Made by a program: the position numbers and the translations under genes. Under the pieces are notes generated by a model. That model searched no databases. It had not been told where the DNA came from and saw nothing but the letters and a program-made list of their open reading frames with translations. A DNA stretch of 64,000 bases, from NCBI RefSeq assembly GCF_001477655.1, contig NZ_CP011266.1, positions 476,001-540,000 of the forward strand. The letters are read 5' to 3'. Below, piece after piece: positions 1 through 8,920 of the stretch (positions are counted from its first letter, which is position 1; each line of letters opens with the position of its first letter). The stretch comes from Methanobrevibacter millerae. Its GTDB lineage: Archaea; Methanobacteriota; Methanobacteria; Methanobacteriales; Methanobacteriaceae.

Positions 1-3000
1 GCACACAAATCACTTACGGTGAAAACATCAAAATAACACAAAAACTCCCTGGTGACGCAACCGGCACCATAACATACATATTCGATAATGGAACAGTTAT
101 TAAAATTACTAACGTTATTGAATCATTTGTTTTATCAAACCTTGATGCAGGATCTTATGTAATTTATGGATACTACTCCGGTGATTCCAATTACAAATCC
201 GCCAGAGACAGTATAACAATAACCGTCAATAAAGCCATAAATAACGTAATTGTATCTGGTGAAAACACAGCATATCCACAAAACACAACAATAAAAGTCA
301 CAACAGATATTGACGGAGAATATGCAGTAGTAATAGGTGATAAAAAAATCATTGTAAATGTAATAAATGGAATTGGAACGGGCACAATTGTTTTAGATGC
401 GGGAAAATACACAGCCACTATCGAATACACAAACAAAAACTATGAAAACAACATCAAAAGCATTCCATTCAATGTAGCCAAAGCAGATGTTACTTTAAGC
501 ATTGAAGTCTTAGACAAAGTATACGATTCTAATATAGGCGGTAACATATTTGCAAGCGTTGATGGCGAATATAATGTTATCATCAATGGCAAAACAATTC
601 CAGTAACTGTTAAAAACGGTATCGGCGAATTTAATTTAGGCACATTAAAAGTCGGCGATTACAGCATTTCTGTAATTTATAACGGAAATAAAAACTACAA
701 TAGCAATTCCAACACAACAACATTCAAAGTAACAGAAACCGGTACTAACTTCAACATAATTGCCAACAGCACAAACATCACTTACGGAGAAGACATAAAA
801 ATAACACAAAAACTCCCAAGCGATGCAAAAGGCACAATAACATACACATATGCCAATGAAACCCTAATCAAAGTTATCAAAGTCGATGAATCATTCGTTT
901 TATCCAATCTTGATGCAGGATCTCATGTAATTTATGGATACTACTCCGGCGATACCAATCACAAATCCTCCAGAGACAGTCTGACAATAACCGTCAATAA
1001 AGCCATAAATAACATAATTGTATCCGGTGAAAACACAGCATATCCACAAAACACAACAATAAAAGTCACAGCAGATATTGACGGAGAATACACCGTTACT
1101 ATCGCAGATAAAAAAATCATTGTAAAAGTAATAAATGGAATCGGAACCAAATCAATCGCATTAGATGCAGGAAAATACACAGCCAATATAGAATACACAA
1201 ACAAAAACTATGAAAACAACATCAAAAGCACAGCATTCAACGTAGCCAAAGCAAACATTACTTTAAGCATTGAAGTCTTAGACAAAGTATACGATTCTAA
1301 TATAGACGGTAACATATTTGCAAGCGTTGATGGCGAATATAATGTTATCATCAACGGCAATACAATTCCAGTAACTGTTAAAAACGGTATCGGCGAATTT
1401 AATTTAGGCACATTAAAAGCTGGAAATTATAGTATTTCTGTGATTTATTATGGAAATGATAACTATAACAGCAATTTCAATACAACAACATTCAAAGTAA
1501 CAGAAACAGGTACCAACTTCAACATAATTGCCAACAACACACAAATCACATACGGCGAAAACATCAAAATAACACAAAAACTTCCAAGTGACGCAACAGG
1601 TACCATAACCTACACATACGCCAATGGAACCATAATCAAAGTAATCAACGTCAATGAATCATTCGTTTTATCCAACCTTGATGCAGGATTTTATGTAATT
1701 TATGGATACTACTCCGGTGATTCCAATTACAAATCCGCCAGAGACAGCATAACCATTGTTGTCAATCCTAAAGGCAAAGAAAATGCTACAATTAGCATCG
1801 ATGCCCCTAAAGTCACTGAAGGTGAAAATGTTACAATTACAGTAACATTACCTGATGATGCAACAGGAACAATAACTGCTACAGTCAACGGCAAAACATA
1901 TTTCGCCTCTGTAGAAGAAGGTATAGCCATAATTACAATACCTGATTTGGATGCGGGCAACTACACAATACCTGTATACTACGCTGGTGATGACAAATAC
2001 ACATCACAAAGCAAAGATGCAAATGTTACTGTTGAAGAAGATAAATCAGACATTATCTCTGCTCAGGATATAACAAAATACTTCCACGGACCAGAAAGAT
2101 TTGTTGTAACCGTAACAGATTATAAAGGTAATCCATTAGCAAACAAAACAGTTAACATCACTATAAATGGTGTTAAATACACCAGAACAACAAATGCAAA
2201 AGGAACTACAAGTATTGCAATAAACTTACCAAGCGGCACCTACGATGCAACCGTAACAGTCGACAATAAAACAATTAAGTCTGTTATCATTGTTTTACCT
2301 ACCGTAAAAGGAAATGATCTTGTTAAAGTATTCAAAAATGCAACCCAATACTATACAACATTCCTTGACAGTCAAGGAAATTACCTTAAAGAAGGAAGCA
2401 TTGTCAGATTCAACATCAACGGCGTAATGTATGAGCGTAAAATAACCGGCGATAAAGGCCTTGCAAAATTAAATATTAACTTGCCTGCAGGCGAATATAT
2501 AATCACTGCAATAAACCTTGAAACCGGCGAAATGGCATCAAACAAGATTACAGTTATTCCAAGAATCATAGAAAACAATGATTTAATCAAATATTACAGA
2601 AATGCATCACAATACACAGTTAAATTGATTGGTGACGACGGCAACCCTGTAGGCGCAGGTGAAACAGTAACATTCAATATCAATGGAGTGTTCTACACAC
2701 GTACAACCAACGAATCAGGTATTGCAAAATTAAACATCAACCTAGATCCTGGACAATACATTATTACAGCAGAATACAGAGAATGCAAAGTTTCAAACAC
2801 TATTACAGTCCTGCCTGTATTAACTGCTCAAGACATTTCAATGAAATATCATGACGGAAGCAAATTCGTTGCAACACTTGTTGATGGCCAGGGAAAACCT
2901 TATCCAAACCAAAAAATACAATTTAACATAAATGGTGTCTTTTATTATCGTACAACTGATAATAATGGTCAAAGCGCATTAAACATCAACTTAGAGCCAG

Positions 3001-3068
3001 GAAAATACATCATAACATCAAGCTATGATGAATACAATACTTCAAACAAAATAACTATTTCAAGTTGA
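1..3068 (+). CDS. adhesin-like surface protein, 5' end outside the window
   Basis: The reading frame that ends at the TGA at 3066-3068 is open back to base 3, so this is the C-terminal part (about 1,020 codons) of a larger protein; the GTG at 1440 is only the first start-like codon, not a real start. The first ~1,770 bases hold beta-rich Ig-like repeats in a 768-bp unit. Copies begin near bases 3, 771 and 1539; the third diverges after about 1770. The last third has four related ~85-residue modules with a Phe-Asn-Ile-Asn-Gly-Val-Phe-Tyr core and a Lys-Leu-Asn-Ile-Asn-Leu strand. No C-terminal membrane helix or sortase motif is visible. This is the usual look of Methanobrevibacter adhesin-like proteins, thought to act at the cell surface; binding partner unknown. 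Confidence 0.85.
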   Translation, partial: TQITYGENIKITQKLPGDATGTITYIFDNGTVIKITNVIESFVLSNLDAGSYVIYGYYSGDSNYKSARDSITITVNKAINNVIVSGENTAYPQNTTIKVTTDIDGEYAVVIGDKKIIVNVINGIGTGTIVLDAGKYTATIEYTNKNYENNIKSIPFNVAKADVTLSIEVLDKVYDSNIGGNIFASVDGEYNVIINGKTIPVTVKNGIGEFNLGTLKVGDYSISVIYNGNKNYNSNSNTTTFKVTETGTNFNIIANSTNITYGEDIKITQKLPSDAKGTITYTYANETLIKVIKVDESFVLSNLDAGSHVIYGYYSGDTNHKSSRDSLTITVNKAINNIIVSGENTAYPQNTTIKVTADIDGEYTVTIADKKIIVKVINGIGTKSIALDAGKYTANIEYTNKNYENNIKSTAFNVAKANITLSIEVLDKVYDSNIDGNIFASVDGEYNVIINGNTIPVTVKNGIGEFNLGTLKAGNYSISVIYYGNDNYNSNFNTTTFKVTETGTNFNIIANNTQITYGENIKITQKLPSDATGTITYTYANGTIIKVINVNESFVLSNLDAGFYVIYGYYSGDSNYKSARDSITIVVNPKGKENATISIDAPKVTEGENVTITVTLPDDATGTITATVNGKTYFASVEEGIAIITIPDLDAGNYTIPVYYAGDDKYTSQSKDANVTVEEDKSDIISAQDITKYFHGPERFVVTVTDYKGNPLANKTVNITINGVKYTRTTNAKGTTSIAINLPSGTYDATVTVDNKTIKSVIIVLPTVKGNDLVKVFKNATQYYTTFLDSQGNYLKEGSIVRFNINGVMYERKITGDKGLAKLNINLPAGEYIITAINLETGEMASNKITVIPRIIENNDLIKYYRNASQYTVKLIGDDGNPVGAGETVTFNINGVFYTRTTNESGIAKLNINLDPGQYIITAEYRECKVSNTITVLPVLTAQDISMKYHDGSKFVATLVDGQGKPYPNQKIQFNINGVFYYRTTDNNGQSALNINLEPGKYIITSSYDEYNTSNKITISS
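3..1790 (+). repeat. 768-bp tandem repeat inside the adhesin-like gene
   Basis: Positions 3, 771 and 1539 begin the same stretch encoding Ile-Thr-Tyr-Gly-Glu, and positions 191 and 959 also match at exactly 768 bases. The second copy follows the first with scattered substitutions; the third is retained for only about 230 bases before a different domain begins. The array extends beyond the left edge, so the total copy number is unknown. Confidence 0.85.
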
Positions 3069-3098
3069 GATTAAATACTGTCTCAACTATTTTTTTTA
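3064..3098 (+). terminator. hairpin terminator of the adhesin-like gene
   Basis: GTTGAGA (3064-3070) pairs with TCTCAAC (3081-3087) around a 10-base loop and is followed by a T-rich tract (TATTTTTTTT). The stem overlaps the stop codon. Confidence 0.6.
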
Positions 3099-3301
3099 TT
3101 TTGATTGTTAAAAGAAATTATTGACTTTTAATAACCCTTCATTTTTTAACCTAATATTTCGCACTTTTTAAAAAAGGTTATATTAAAAAATAAAGCCTTT
3201 AACATTGTTTATAGGGACTATTTTTTTAAGATTAATTTTTCTCAATTTTGAAAGTTATTTAAAATATAAAAAACATATATTTTACTAATCAATCTTTTAA
3301 A

Positions 3302-6001
3302 ATGATTATTATGGTAGAAATTTTTGATGAACTTGGTTATAAAAAACAAACATGTAAAACTTGCGGACAGGAGTTTTACTCCCAGGTGGATAGAGACACC
3401 TGTGGTGATGCTCCATGTGATGAGTATGAGTTTATTGCAAACCCTGCAACCGATAAGCCATACAATTTATATGAAATCCAAAAGGTGTTTAGAGAATTTT
3501 TAGAAAGTGAAGGACATACTCATGTCCATAGATATCCTGTTTTAGCTAAAAGATGGAGAGATGATGTCTTTTTAGTTGGAGCATCTATTTTCTGTTTCCA
3601 GCCATGGATTACATCAGGTCTTGTTAAACCACCGGCCAATCCTATTGAAATGGCTCAACCATCAATCAGGCTTAATGATGTAGATAATGTTGGAAGAACC
3701 GGTCGTCACATGACCTGTTTTACAATGGGAACACATACAGTTATTAACAAGGAAGATGATTTTATCTATTGGGAAGATGAAACAATCAGACTTTGTCATG
3801 AGTTCTTTGCCCACATTGGAATTAACACTGAAGAAATTACTTTCATCAAATCCTGGTGGAGCGGTGGAGGTAATGAAGGGCCATGTTATGAGGTATGCTG
3901 CAGAGGAGTGGAACTTGCAACATTGGTTTTCATCCAATATGAAACCTTGGAAAATGGTGATAAAAAAGAAATCCCAATTAAAGTTGTGGATACAGGTTAT
4001 GGATTGGAACGTATTGCATGGATTTCACAAGGAACTCCAACAGCTTATGATGCTTGTTTTGCACCTGTTGTTGACAAACTAAAAGAATTGACTGGCGTTG
4101 AAATTAATGAGGATATTCAAGGAAGAAATGCGCAAATTGCGGGAATGATGGATATTGAGGATATCGGTGACTTGAAAGAATTAAGACAGCAAGTTGCAGA
4201 CAGTTTAAATCTTTCTTTGGATGAGTACTTAAAAGCCGCTGAACCGATGGAAGCGATTTATATTATTGCAGACCATACTAGATGTTTGGCATTCATGTTG
4301 GCTGATGGTATTATCCCATCCAATGTTAAGGAAGGATATTTGGCAAGATTGGTTTTAAGAAGAACTATTCGTTTCATGAAAGAGTTAAACATGAAAGAAT
4401 CCTTGGCTGATGTAATGGAAATACAATTGGATTTCTTATCTAAATTCTATCCTGAAATCCGTGATTCTGAAGAACATATTATGAATATCATTACTTTGGA
4501 AGAAGAGCGTTATGCTACAACCGTCAAAAAAGGTAAAAGCATTGTCAGAAGATCCATCAAAAGACTTAAAAAAGAAGGAAAAACTGAAATGCCTCTTGAC
4601 ATGCTGATTGATTTATATGATGCTCATGGGATCCCTCCAGAAACTGTTGTTGAAATGGCGGGGGATGGATTTACAGTAAATGTTCCGGACAACTTCTTCA
4701 CTCAGGTTGCAGGAGCACATGAAAAAGACACTTCCAGCAAAAAATCCACATTTAAACTGGACTTCCCTGAAACTGATTTATTGTTCTATAAAGATTTCTA
4801 CCAACAAGAATTTGAAGCTGAAGTTTTAGGTTTAGTGGAAAAAGACGGCAAGCAATGTTTGATTTTTGATAAAACAACATTCTATCCTGAAGGAGGAGGT
4901 CAACCTTCCGATATTGGTGAAGTTTCCATTAACGGAAATGTCTTTAAAATACCTCATGCCGATAAAGTTGACAATGTTGTCCTGCATTATGTGGATGGAG
5001 ACATCACAGATGATGTGGTTGGACAAAAGGTAACTGGTAAAATTGACTGGGCAAGAAGAATAACTCTTGCACGTCACCACACTGGAACACACTTGGTAAT
5101 TGCGGCTGCAAGAAAAGTGTTAGGTCAGCATATCTGGCAGGCAGGATCACAAAACGGTCTTACAAGAGCACGTATTGACTTATCCCATTACAAACGTATC
5201 ACACAAGAAGAATTGAATGAAATTGAAAAATTGGCTAATGAATATGTGATGGAAAACATCGACTTGGACATCCAATTCCATACAAGAGATGAGGCACAGG
5301 AATTATATGGATTTGTACTTTATCAGGGAGGTATCGTTCCAGGTAAAATGATTCGTGTAGTTAAAATACCTGGCGTTGATGTTCAGGCCTGTGCGGGTAC
5401 ACATGTATTAAGAACTGGTGTTGTCGGTCCGATTAAAATCAATAAGACTGAAAGAGTTCAGGATGGTGTTGAAAGGATTGATTTCTCAGCAGGTCTTGCA
5501 GCAATCGATTCAATGCAGCATGACGGTGAAATCCTGCGTGAAAGTTCAGCAATATTTAAGGTTGAAAATGATCAATTGCCAAAAACCTGTGACAGATTCT
5601 TCTCTGAATGGAAATCACAGAAAAATGAGATAGACAAATTAAAATCCGAGATTGCTTCTTTAAAAATGAACTCTCTTGCTGATGACTATGATGAAATCAA
5701 TGGTCTTAAAGTTGTTCATCAGTTAATGGACAGTGATATTAAGGAACTTCAAAAGATAGCAACTGATTTTACTGACAACGGTAAAGCTGATGTTGTTATC
5801 ATGGGTAACAATGATGGTAAAATTGTCGGTGCAGCATCCCAAAATGCTATTGACAACGGAGTTAAGATTAATGATATCATTAAAACTGCAGCCGGAGTTT
5901 TAGGTGGTGGCGGTGGAGGCCGTCTTACATTAGCACAAGGTGCTGGTAAAAACACTGAAAAGATGGATGAAGCTATTAAAACTGCTGTTGAATTAATATA
6001 A
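3302..6001 (+). CDS. alaS: alanyl-tRNA synthetase, archaeal type
   Basis: Charges tRNA-Ala with alanine in the cytoplasm. The 899-residue product has the archaeal N-terminal zinc-like motif (Cys-Lys-Thr-Cys-Gly near residue 20), the class II catalytic domain, and the editing domain with His593-x3-His597 and Cys697-x3-His701, the metal ligands that clear Ser- and Gly-tRNA-Ala. It ends with the C-Ala domain, including a glycine-rich stretch near residue 870. Full length for the family. No ribosome-binding site precedes ATG 3302, but a TATA-like element near 3273-3283 would place the transcript start at or next to it, so the mRNA may be leaderless. An ATG three codons later (3311) is an equally possible start. 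Confidence 0.96.
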   Translation: MIIMVEIFDELGYKKQTCKTCGQEFYSQVDRDTCGDAPCDEYEFIANPATDKPYNLYEIQKVFREFLESEGHTHVHRYPVLAKRWRDDVFLVGASIFCFQPWITSGLVKPPANPIEMAQPSIRLNDVDNVGRTGRHMTCFTMGTHTVINKEDDFIYWEDETIRLCHEFFAHIGINTEEITFIKSWWSGGGNEGPCYEVCCRGVELATLVFIQYETLENGDKKEIPIKVVDTGYGLERIAWISQGTPTAYDACFAPVVDKLKELTGVEINEDIQGRNAQIAGMMDIEDIGDLKELRQQVADSLNLSLDEYLKAAEPMEAIYIIADHTRCLAFMLADGIIPSNVKEGYLARLVLRRTIRFMKELNMKESLADVMEIQLDFLSKFYPEIRDSEEHIMNIITLEEERYATTVKKGKSIVRRSIKRLKKEGKTEMPLDMLIDLYDAHGIPPETVVEMAGDGFTVNVPDNFFTQVAGAHEKDTSSKKSTFKLDFPETDLLFYKDFYQQEFEAEVLGLVEKDGKQCLIFDKTTFYPEGGGQPSDIGEVSINGNVFKIPHADKVDNVVLHYVDGDITDDVVGQKVTGKIDWARRITLARHHTGTHLVIAAARKVLGQHIWQAGSQNGLTRARIDLSHYKRITQEELNEIEKLANEYVMENIDLDIQFHTRDEAQELYGFVLYQGGIVPGKMIRVVKIPGVDVQACAGTHVLRTGVVGPIKINKTERVQDGVERIDFSAGLAAIDSMQHDGEILRESSAIFKVENDQLPKTCDRFFSEWKSQKNEIDKLKSEIASLKMNSLADDYDEINGLKVVHQLMDSDIKELQKIATDFTDNGKADVVIMGNNDGKIVGAASQNAIDNGVKINDIIKTAAGVLGGGGGGRLTLAQGAGKNTEKMDEAIKTAVELI

Positions 6002-6010
6002 AAAATGTAA

Positions 6011-6044
6011 TGAGAAAAGTTATTCTTTTCTCAAAAAACTTTTT
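6011..6044. terminator. bidirectional hairpin between alaS and the convergent gene
   Basis: TGAGAAAAG (6011-6019) and CTTTTCTCA (6025-6033) form a perfect 9-bp stem with a 5-base loop. A-rich and T-rich tracts follow on either side, suiting termination from both directions. Confidence 0.65.
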
Positions 6045-6045
6045 T

Positions 6046-6798
6046 TCATAAACCATAACTGCTTTTATCATAATTTAATTTGTACATGAACTTATAATAT
6101 TCGTCATGGTTTAGTCTGCCGTCGCCATTGGAATCAGAATCGGCAAACATCTTGTTTTGAATATTTTTTGGTGTATGCGCTATATTCATGTCACTTAAAT
6201 ATACATATCCGTCTCCATTTTTGTCAGTATCTTCAAATGAATGTGAATAGCTGAATGATTGGTAATCTGGTTCTGTCCTTGTTGAAGTTACTTGGCTGCT
6301 GATTTCAGTCACTTTGCTTTCAACGGTCATCTTGTTTGTTGCAGAGGATTTAGCATAATTTTCATCTCCTGCAAATGAACATGTAACTTCGTAATCTCCT
6401 GGTTCAACATTTGGTGTTATTGAGGATAAACCTTGAGAATTCGTTGCCTGATTGAAAGTATATGTGTTCTGATTATTTTTAAAGGTTATTTCAATAGTTT
6501 TCCCGGCTACTCCCTGTGTGTTGCCCATTAGCTGAACTGTAAACTCTCCTGAACTACTTATAGGGGATTGTGTTATTAGATTAATTGATGTATGTTCTCC
6601 AAAGAGACCAAATCCATGTGTTATTATTGCTATGGATATAACAAGGATTATTACTACAATTAATAGTCCGTAAATTAGTTTTGTATTGTCTTTTTGTGAA
6701 GAGTTATTCTTTTTGGGGATTTTTTCTCCACAGTTAGGACAAAATGATTCATTTTCATCATTCAATTTTTCACCGCATTTACTACAATATTCACTCAT
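6046..6798 (-). CDS. zinc-ribbon, membrane-anchored protein with Ig-like and EF-hand regions
   Basis: The 250-residue protein begins with a double-CxxC zinc ribbon (Cys-Ser-Lys-Cys-Gly and Cys-Pro-Asn-Cys-Gly), then has one hydrophobic helix at about residues 42-65. An Ig-like beta-rich segment resembling the adhesin repeats follows. The C-terminus carries two EF-hand loops, DKNGDGYVYLSD and DSNGDGRLNHDE, predicted to bind calcium. The topology implied is a cytoplasmic zinc ribbon and an external calcium-binding domain. Zinc ribbon plus one helix is common in methanogen surface proteins; the calcium pair is less usual. No specific function can be given. It converges on alaS. Confidence 0.8.
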   Translation of the reverse strand: MSEYCSKCGEKLNDENESFCPNCGEKIPKKNNSSQKDNTKLIYGLLIVVIILVISIAIITHGFGLFGEHTSINLITQSPISSSGEFTVQLMGNTQGVAGKTIEITFKNNQNTYTFNQATNSQGLSSITPNVEPGDYEVTCSFAGDENYAKSSATNKMTVESKVTEISSQVTSTRTEPDYQSFSYSHSFEDTDKNGDGYVYLSDMNIAHTPKNIQNKMFADSDSNGDGRLNHDEYYKFMYKLNYDKSSYGL

Positions 6799-6949
6799 AA
6801 TTGTATATTTGGTAAGATAATATTTATAAATATTAAAATTTAAAAGTTATATTTGCTGTTATATTTTAGTAATATCTAGACATTATGTTTGGATATTGAA
6901 GGGATTACTATTATCTTCAGCTATCGTATTAATTGAAAGAGATGTTTAA

Positions 6950-8098
6950 ATGAAGTATGATTTAATCGTAGCAAGATATGGTGAAGTGGGCTTAAAAAGC
7001 TCAAAAGTACGTTCTCGTTTTGAAAGAAAATTAGTTAAAAATATCAAGTCTGCAATTGATTGTGATGTTGACAGAAATCAGGGCAGAATTTACATATTTC
7101 CCAAAAGCTTTGATGATGCAGTAAATAATTTAAACAGGGTTTTTGGTATTGTATCTTACTCTCCGGCTATTTCTACATACAGTAACTTTGAGGATATTGA
7201 TAAGACTTTGGGAGAATATGTTGAGAATTTGGCTAGCGAAAACATGATTGATGAGCAGACCAAATTTGCAATTAAATGCAGACGTGTTGGAGATCATGAT
7301 TTTACCTCTCAGGAGATGGCTGCATTTTGTGGAGGGGTTGTGAGAAAAAGAGTTCTGGCACCTGTTGATTTAACAAATCCTGAATTAACAATATTTGTTG
7401 AAGTTCGTGGTGATGACACTTTTATTTATCATGAAAAAATTCCAGGACCTGGAGGATTACCTTTAGGAACTCAGGGAAAAGTGGTTTGTCTTGTATCCAG
7501 TGGAATTGATTCTCCTGTTGCAACTTATCTGATGATGAAAAGGGGTTGTGAAGTGATTGCACTTTATTGTGATAATGACCCGTTCACATCCAAAAAAGCT
7601 TTAGAAAATTATAATAAATTGGTTGATCAGCTTCAAAACTATGCTGCAGGTGTTCCTATTAAAAAACGTGTTGTCAAATATGGTGAATACTTGAAAAAAG
7701 CCAAAGAAGATGCTCCGGAAAAGATGACTTGTGTTTTATGTAAATCAGGTATGTATAAATTGGCTGAAAAATTAGCTAATGAAATGGGGGCACTGGCTAT
7801 TGTAGATGGAAGCAGTGTAGGCCAAGTCGCATCTCAAACTCTGAATAATATTCTAGCAACTAGATATGGTGTTGATATGCCAATTTTATCACCGTTAATT
7901 GGTTTGGATAAGGCAGAAATTACTAAAATTGCTGAAGAAATTGGAACATTTGAAATATCCAAAATTGATGATGGTGGATGCAGTGCGGTTCCAAGATATC
8001 CTGAAACCAAAGGTGACTTGGACAGATTTAAAGATGCCTGTGAGGCCATGAATCAGGATGATGTTATTGAAGAGGTTTTTAAAACAATACAGCATTAA
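6950..8098 (+). CDS. thiI: tRNA 4-thiouridine synthetase ThiI
   Basis: Sulfur transfer to uridine 8 of tRNA; in some organisms also to the thiazole precursor of thiamine. The 382-residue protein has the N-terminal ferredoxin-like and THUMP regions (about 1-170) and then a PP-loop ATPase motif, Ser183-Ser-Gly-Ile-Asp-Ser188, that adenylates the target uridine. A Cys-Val-Leu-Cys pair follows later in the PP-loop domain. It lacks the C-terminal rhodanese domain of the E. coli enzyme, as is normal for archaea, so the sulfur donor must be different. It is monocistronic as far as can be seen, and the stop codon overlaps a degraded gene on the other strand. Confidence 0.93.
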   Translation: MKYDLIVARYGEVGLKSSKVRSRFERKLVKNIKSAIDCDVDRNQGRIYIFPKSFDDAVNNLNRVFGIVSYSPAISTYSNFEDIDKTLGEYVENLASENMIDEQTKFAIKCRRVGDHDFTSQEMAAFCGGVVRKRVLAPVDLTNPELTIFVEVRGDDTFIYHEKIPGPGGLPLGTQGKVVCLVSSGIDSPVATYLMMKRGCEVIALYCDNDPFTSKKALENYNKLVDQLQNYAAGVPIKKRVVKYGEYLKKAKEDAPEKMTCVLCKSGMYKLAEKLANEMGALAIVDGSSVGQVASQTLNNILATRYGVDMPILSPLIGLDKAEITKIAEEIGTFEISKIDDGGCSAVPRYPETKGDLDRFKDACEAMNQDDVIEEVFKTIQH

Positions 8099-8345
8099 TA
8101 GTAATGTGTTATTGGCAGCATCATTAGACCTGTCAGGAAGATTATGATAAATGTAAGGACATACATTTCCTTATTTTCTATTTTTTTGTTTTTCAAATTA
8201 ATTATCAAAGGAACTAAAAATATTGGTAGGAATTATCTTGTTTGAACGCCAATAATTATATTTGAACCAACAGGTGTCCATTGCAAGTAATAAAAAACAT
8301 ACATTTTTAGCATTATTTTAGGATAAATAGATATTTTTAATAATC
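8095..8345 (-). pseudogene. remnant of a DUF2142 membrane-protein gene
   Basis: Reading the minus strand from about 8345 down to the TAA at 8095-8097 gives the C-terminal end of a membrane protein. It contains the family-like block Trp-Thr-Pro-Val-Gly-Ser followed by Gly-Val-Gln-Thr-Arg, then an in-frame TAA, then Phe-Leu-Pro-Ile-Phe-Leu and two hydrophobic helices. In DUF2142 proteins (polytopic membrane proteins linked to polysaccharide synthesis) this block normally reads G-V-Q-G-R-Y-F, so the TAA sits where the conserved Tyr should be. Upstream sequence for the rest of the ~400-residue protein is missing. The tail overlaps the end of thiI by four bases. Confidence 0.55.
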
Positions 8346-8376
8346 ATCATAATTAAACAAATTATTTGGTGTTAAA

Positions 8377-8775
8377 ATGAGTACTTTTAATTCAATCGAA
8401 GAAGCAAGAGAATTTTTTAAAGGTGACAAGTTTGCAACAAACCTTGGTGTTAGCCTGGAAAAATTGGATGAAGATAGTTGTGAATGTAGTTTGGAATTAA
8501 ATGACGGCCATAAAAATGCTGTTGGTGGTGTAATGGGAGGAGTCATGTTCACTTTAGCGGATTTTGCATTTGCAGTTTTGTCCAATAATTTGCATTCTCC
8601 TACTGTTGCTCAACAAGTCAGTGTTAACTATTTAAGTGCTCCTAAAGGAAATAAACTAATTGCCCGTGCGGTATGTAAAAAGAATGGGAGAAGTTCATCT
8701 ATTATAAATGTTGATGTTAGTGATGATACTGGCAGAGATATCGTACAATTCGTAGGTACGGGTTTTAAATTATAA
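8377..8775 (+). CDS. PaaI-family hotdog thioesterase
   Basis: The 132-residue protein has the single hotdog fold of PaaI-type acyl-CoA thioesterases. The helix motif (Asn-Ala-Val-Gly-Gly-Val-Met-Gly-Gly-Val-Met) is followed by an acidic residue in Leu-Ala-Asp-Phe-Ala, as in the catalytic region of the family. Length is typical. Members hydrolyse aryl- or acyl-CoA esters; the substrate here cannot be told from sequence. The gene stands alone between the DUF2142 remnant and the FBP aldolase gene. Confidence 0.85.
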   Translation: MSTFNSIEEAREFFKGDKFATNLGVSLEKLDEDSCECSLELNDGHKNAVGGVMGGVMFTLADFAFAVLSNNLHSPTVAQQVSVNYLSAPKGNKLIARAVCKKNGRSSSIINVDVSDDTGRDIVQFVGTGFKL

Positions 8776-8920
8776 CATTCTTTTTTCTTTATTTTCAAAA
8801 TTAATTTTTTGATTACTACTAATCATAATTATTATATACTAATCCAATCAAAAATATTATCATATGCTTAATTAATTTTTTAAGTTCATATAAGACTTAA
8901 TATTTTTTGAGGTATTAAAA

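Noticed and set aside
1440..1442. GTG as the start of the adhesin-like gene
   Set aside because: The frame is open and repeat-conserved back to base 3, so the true start lies outside the window.
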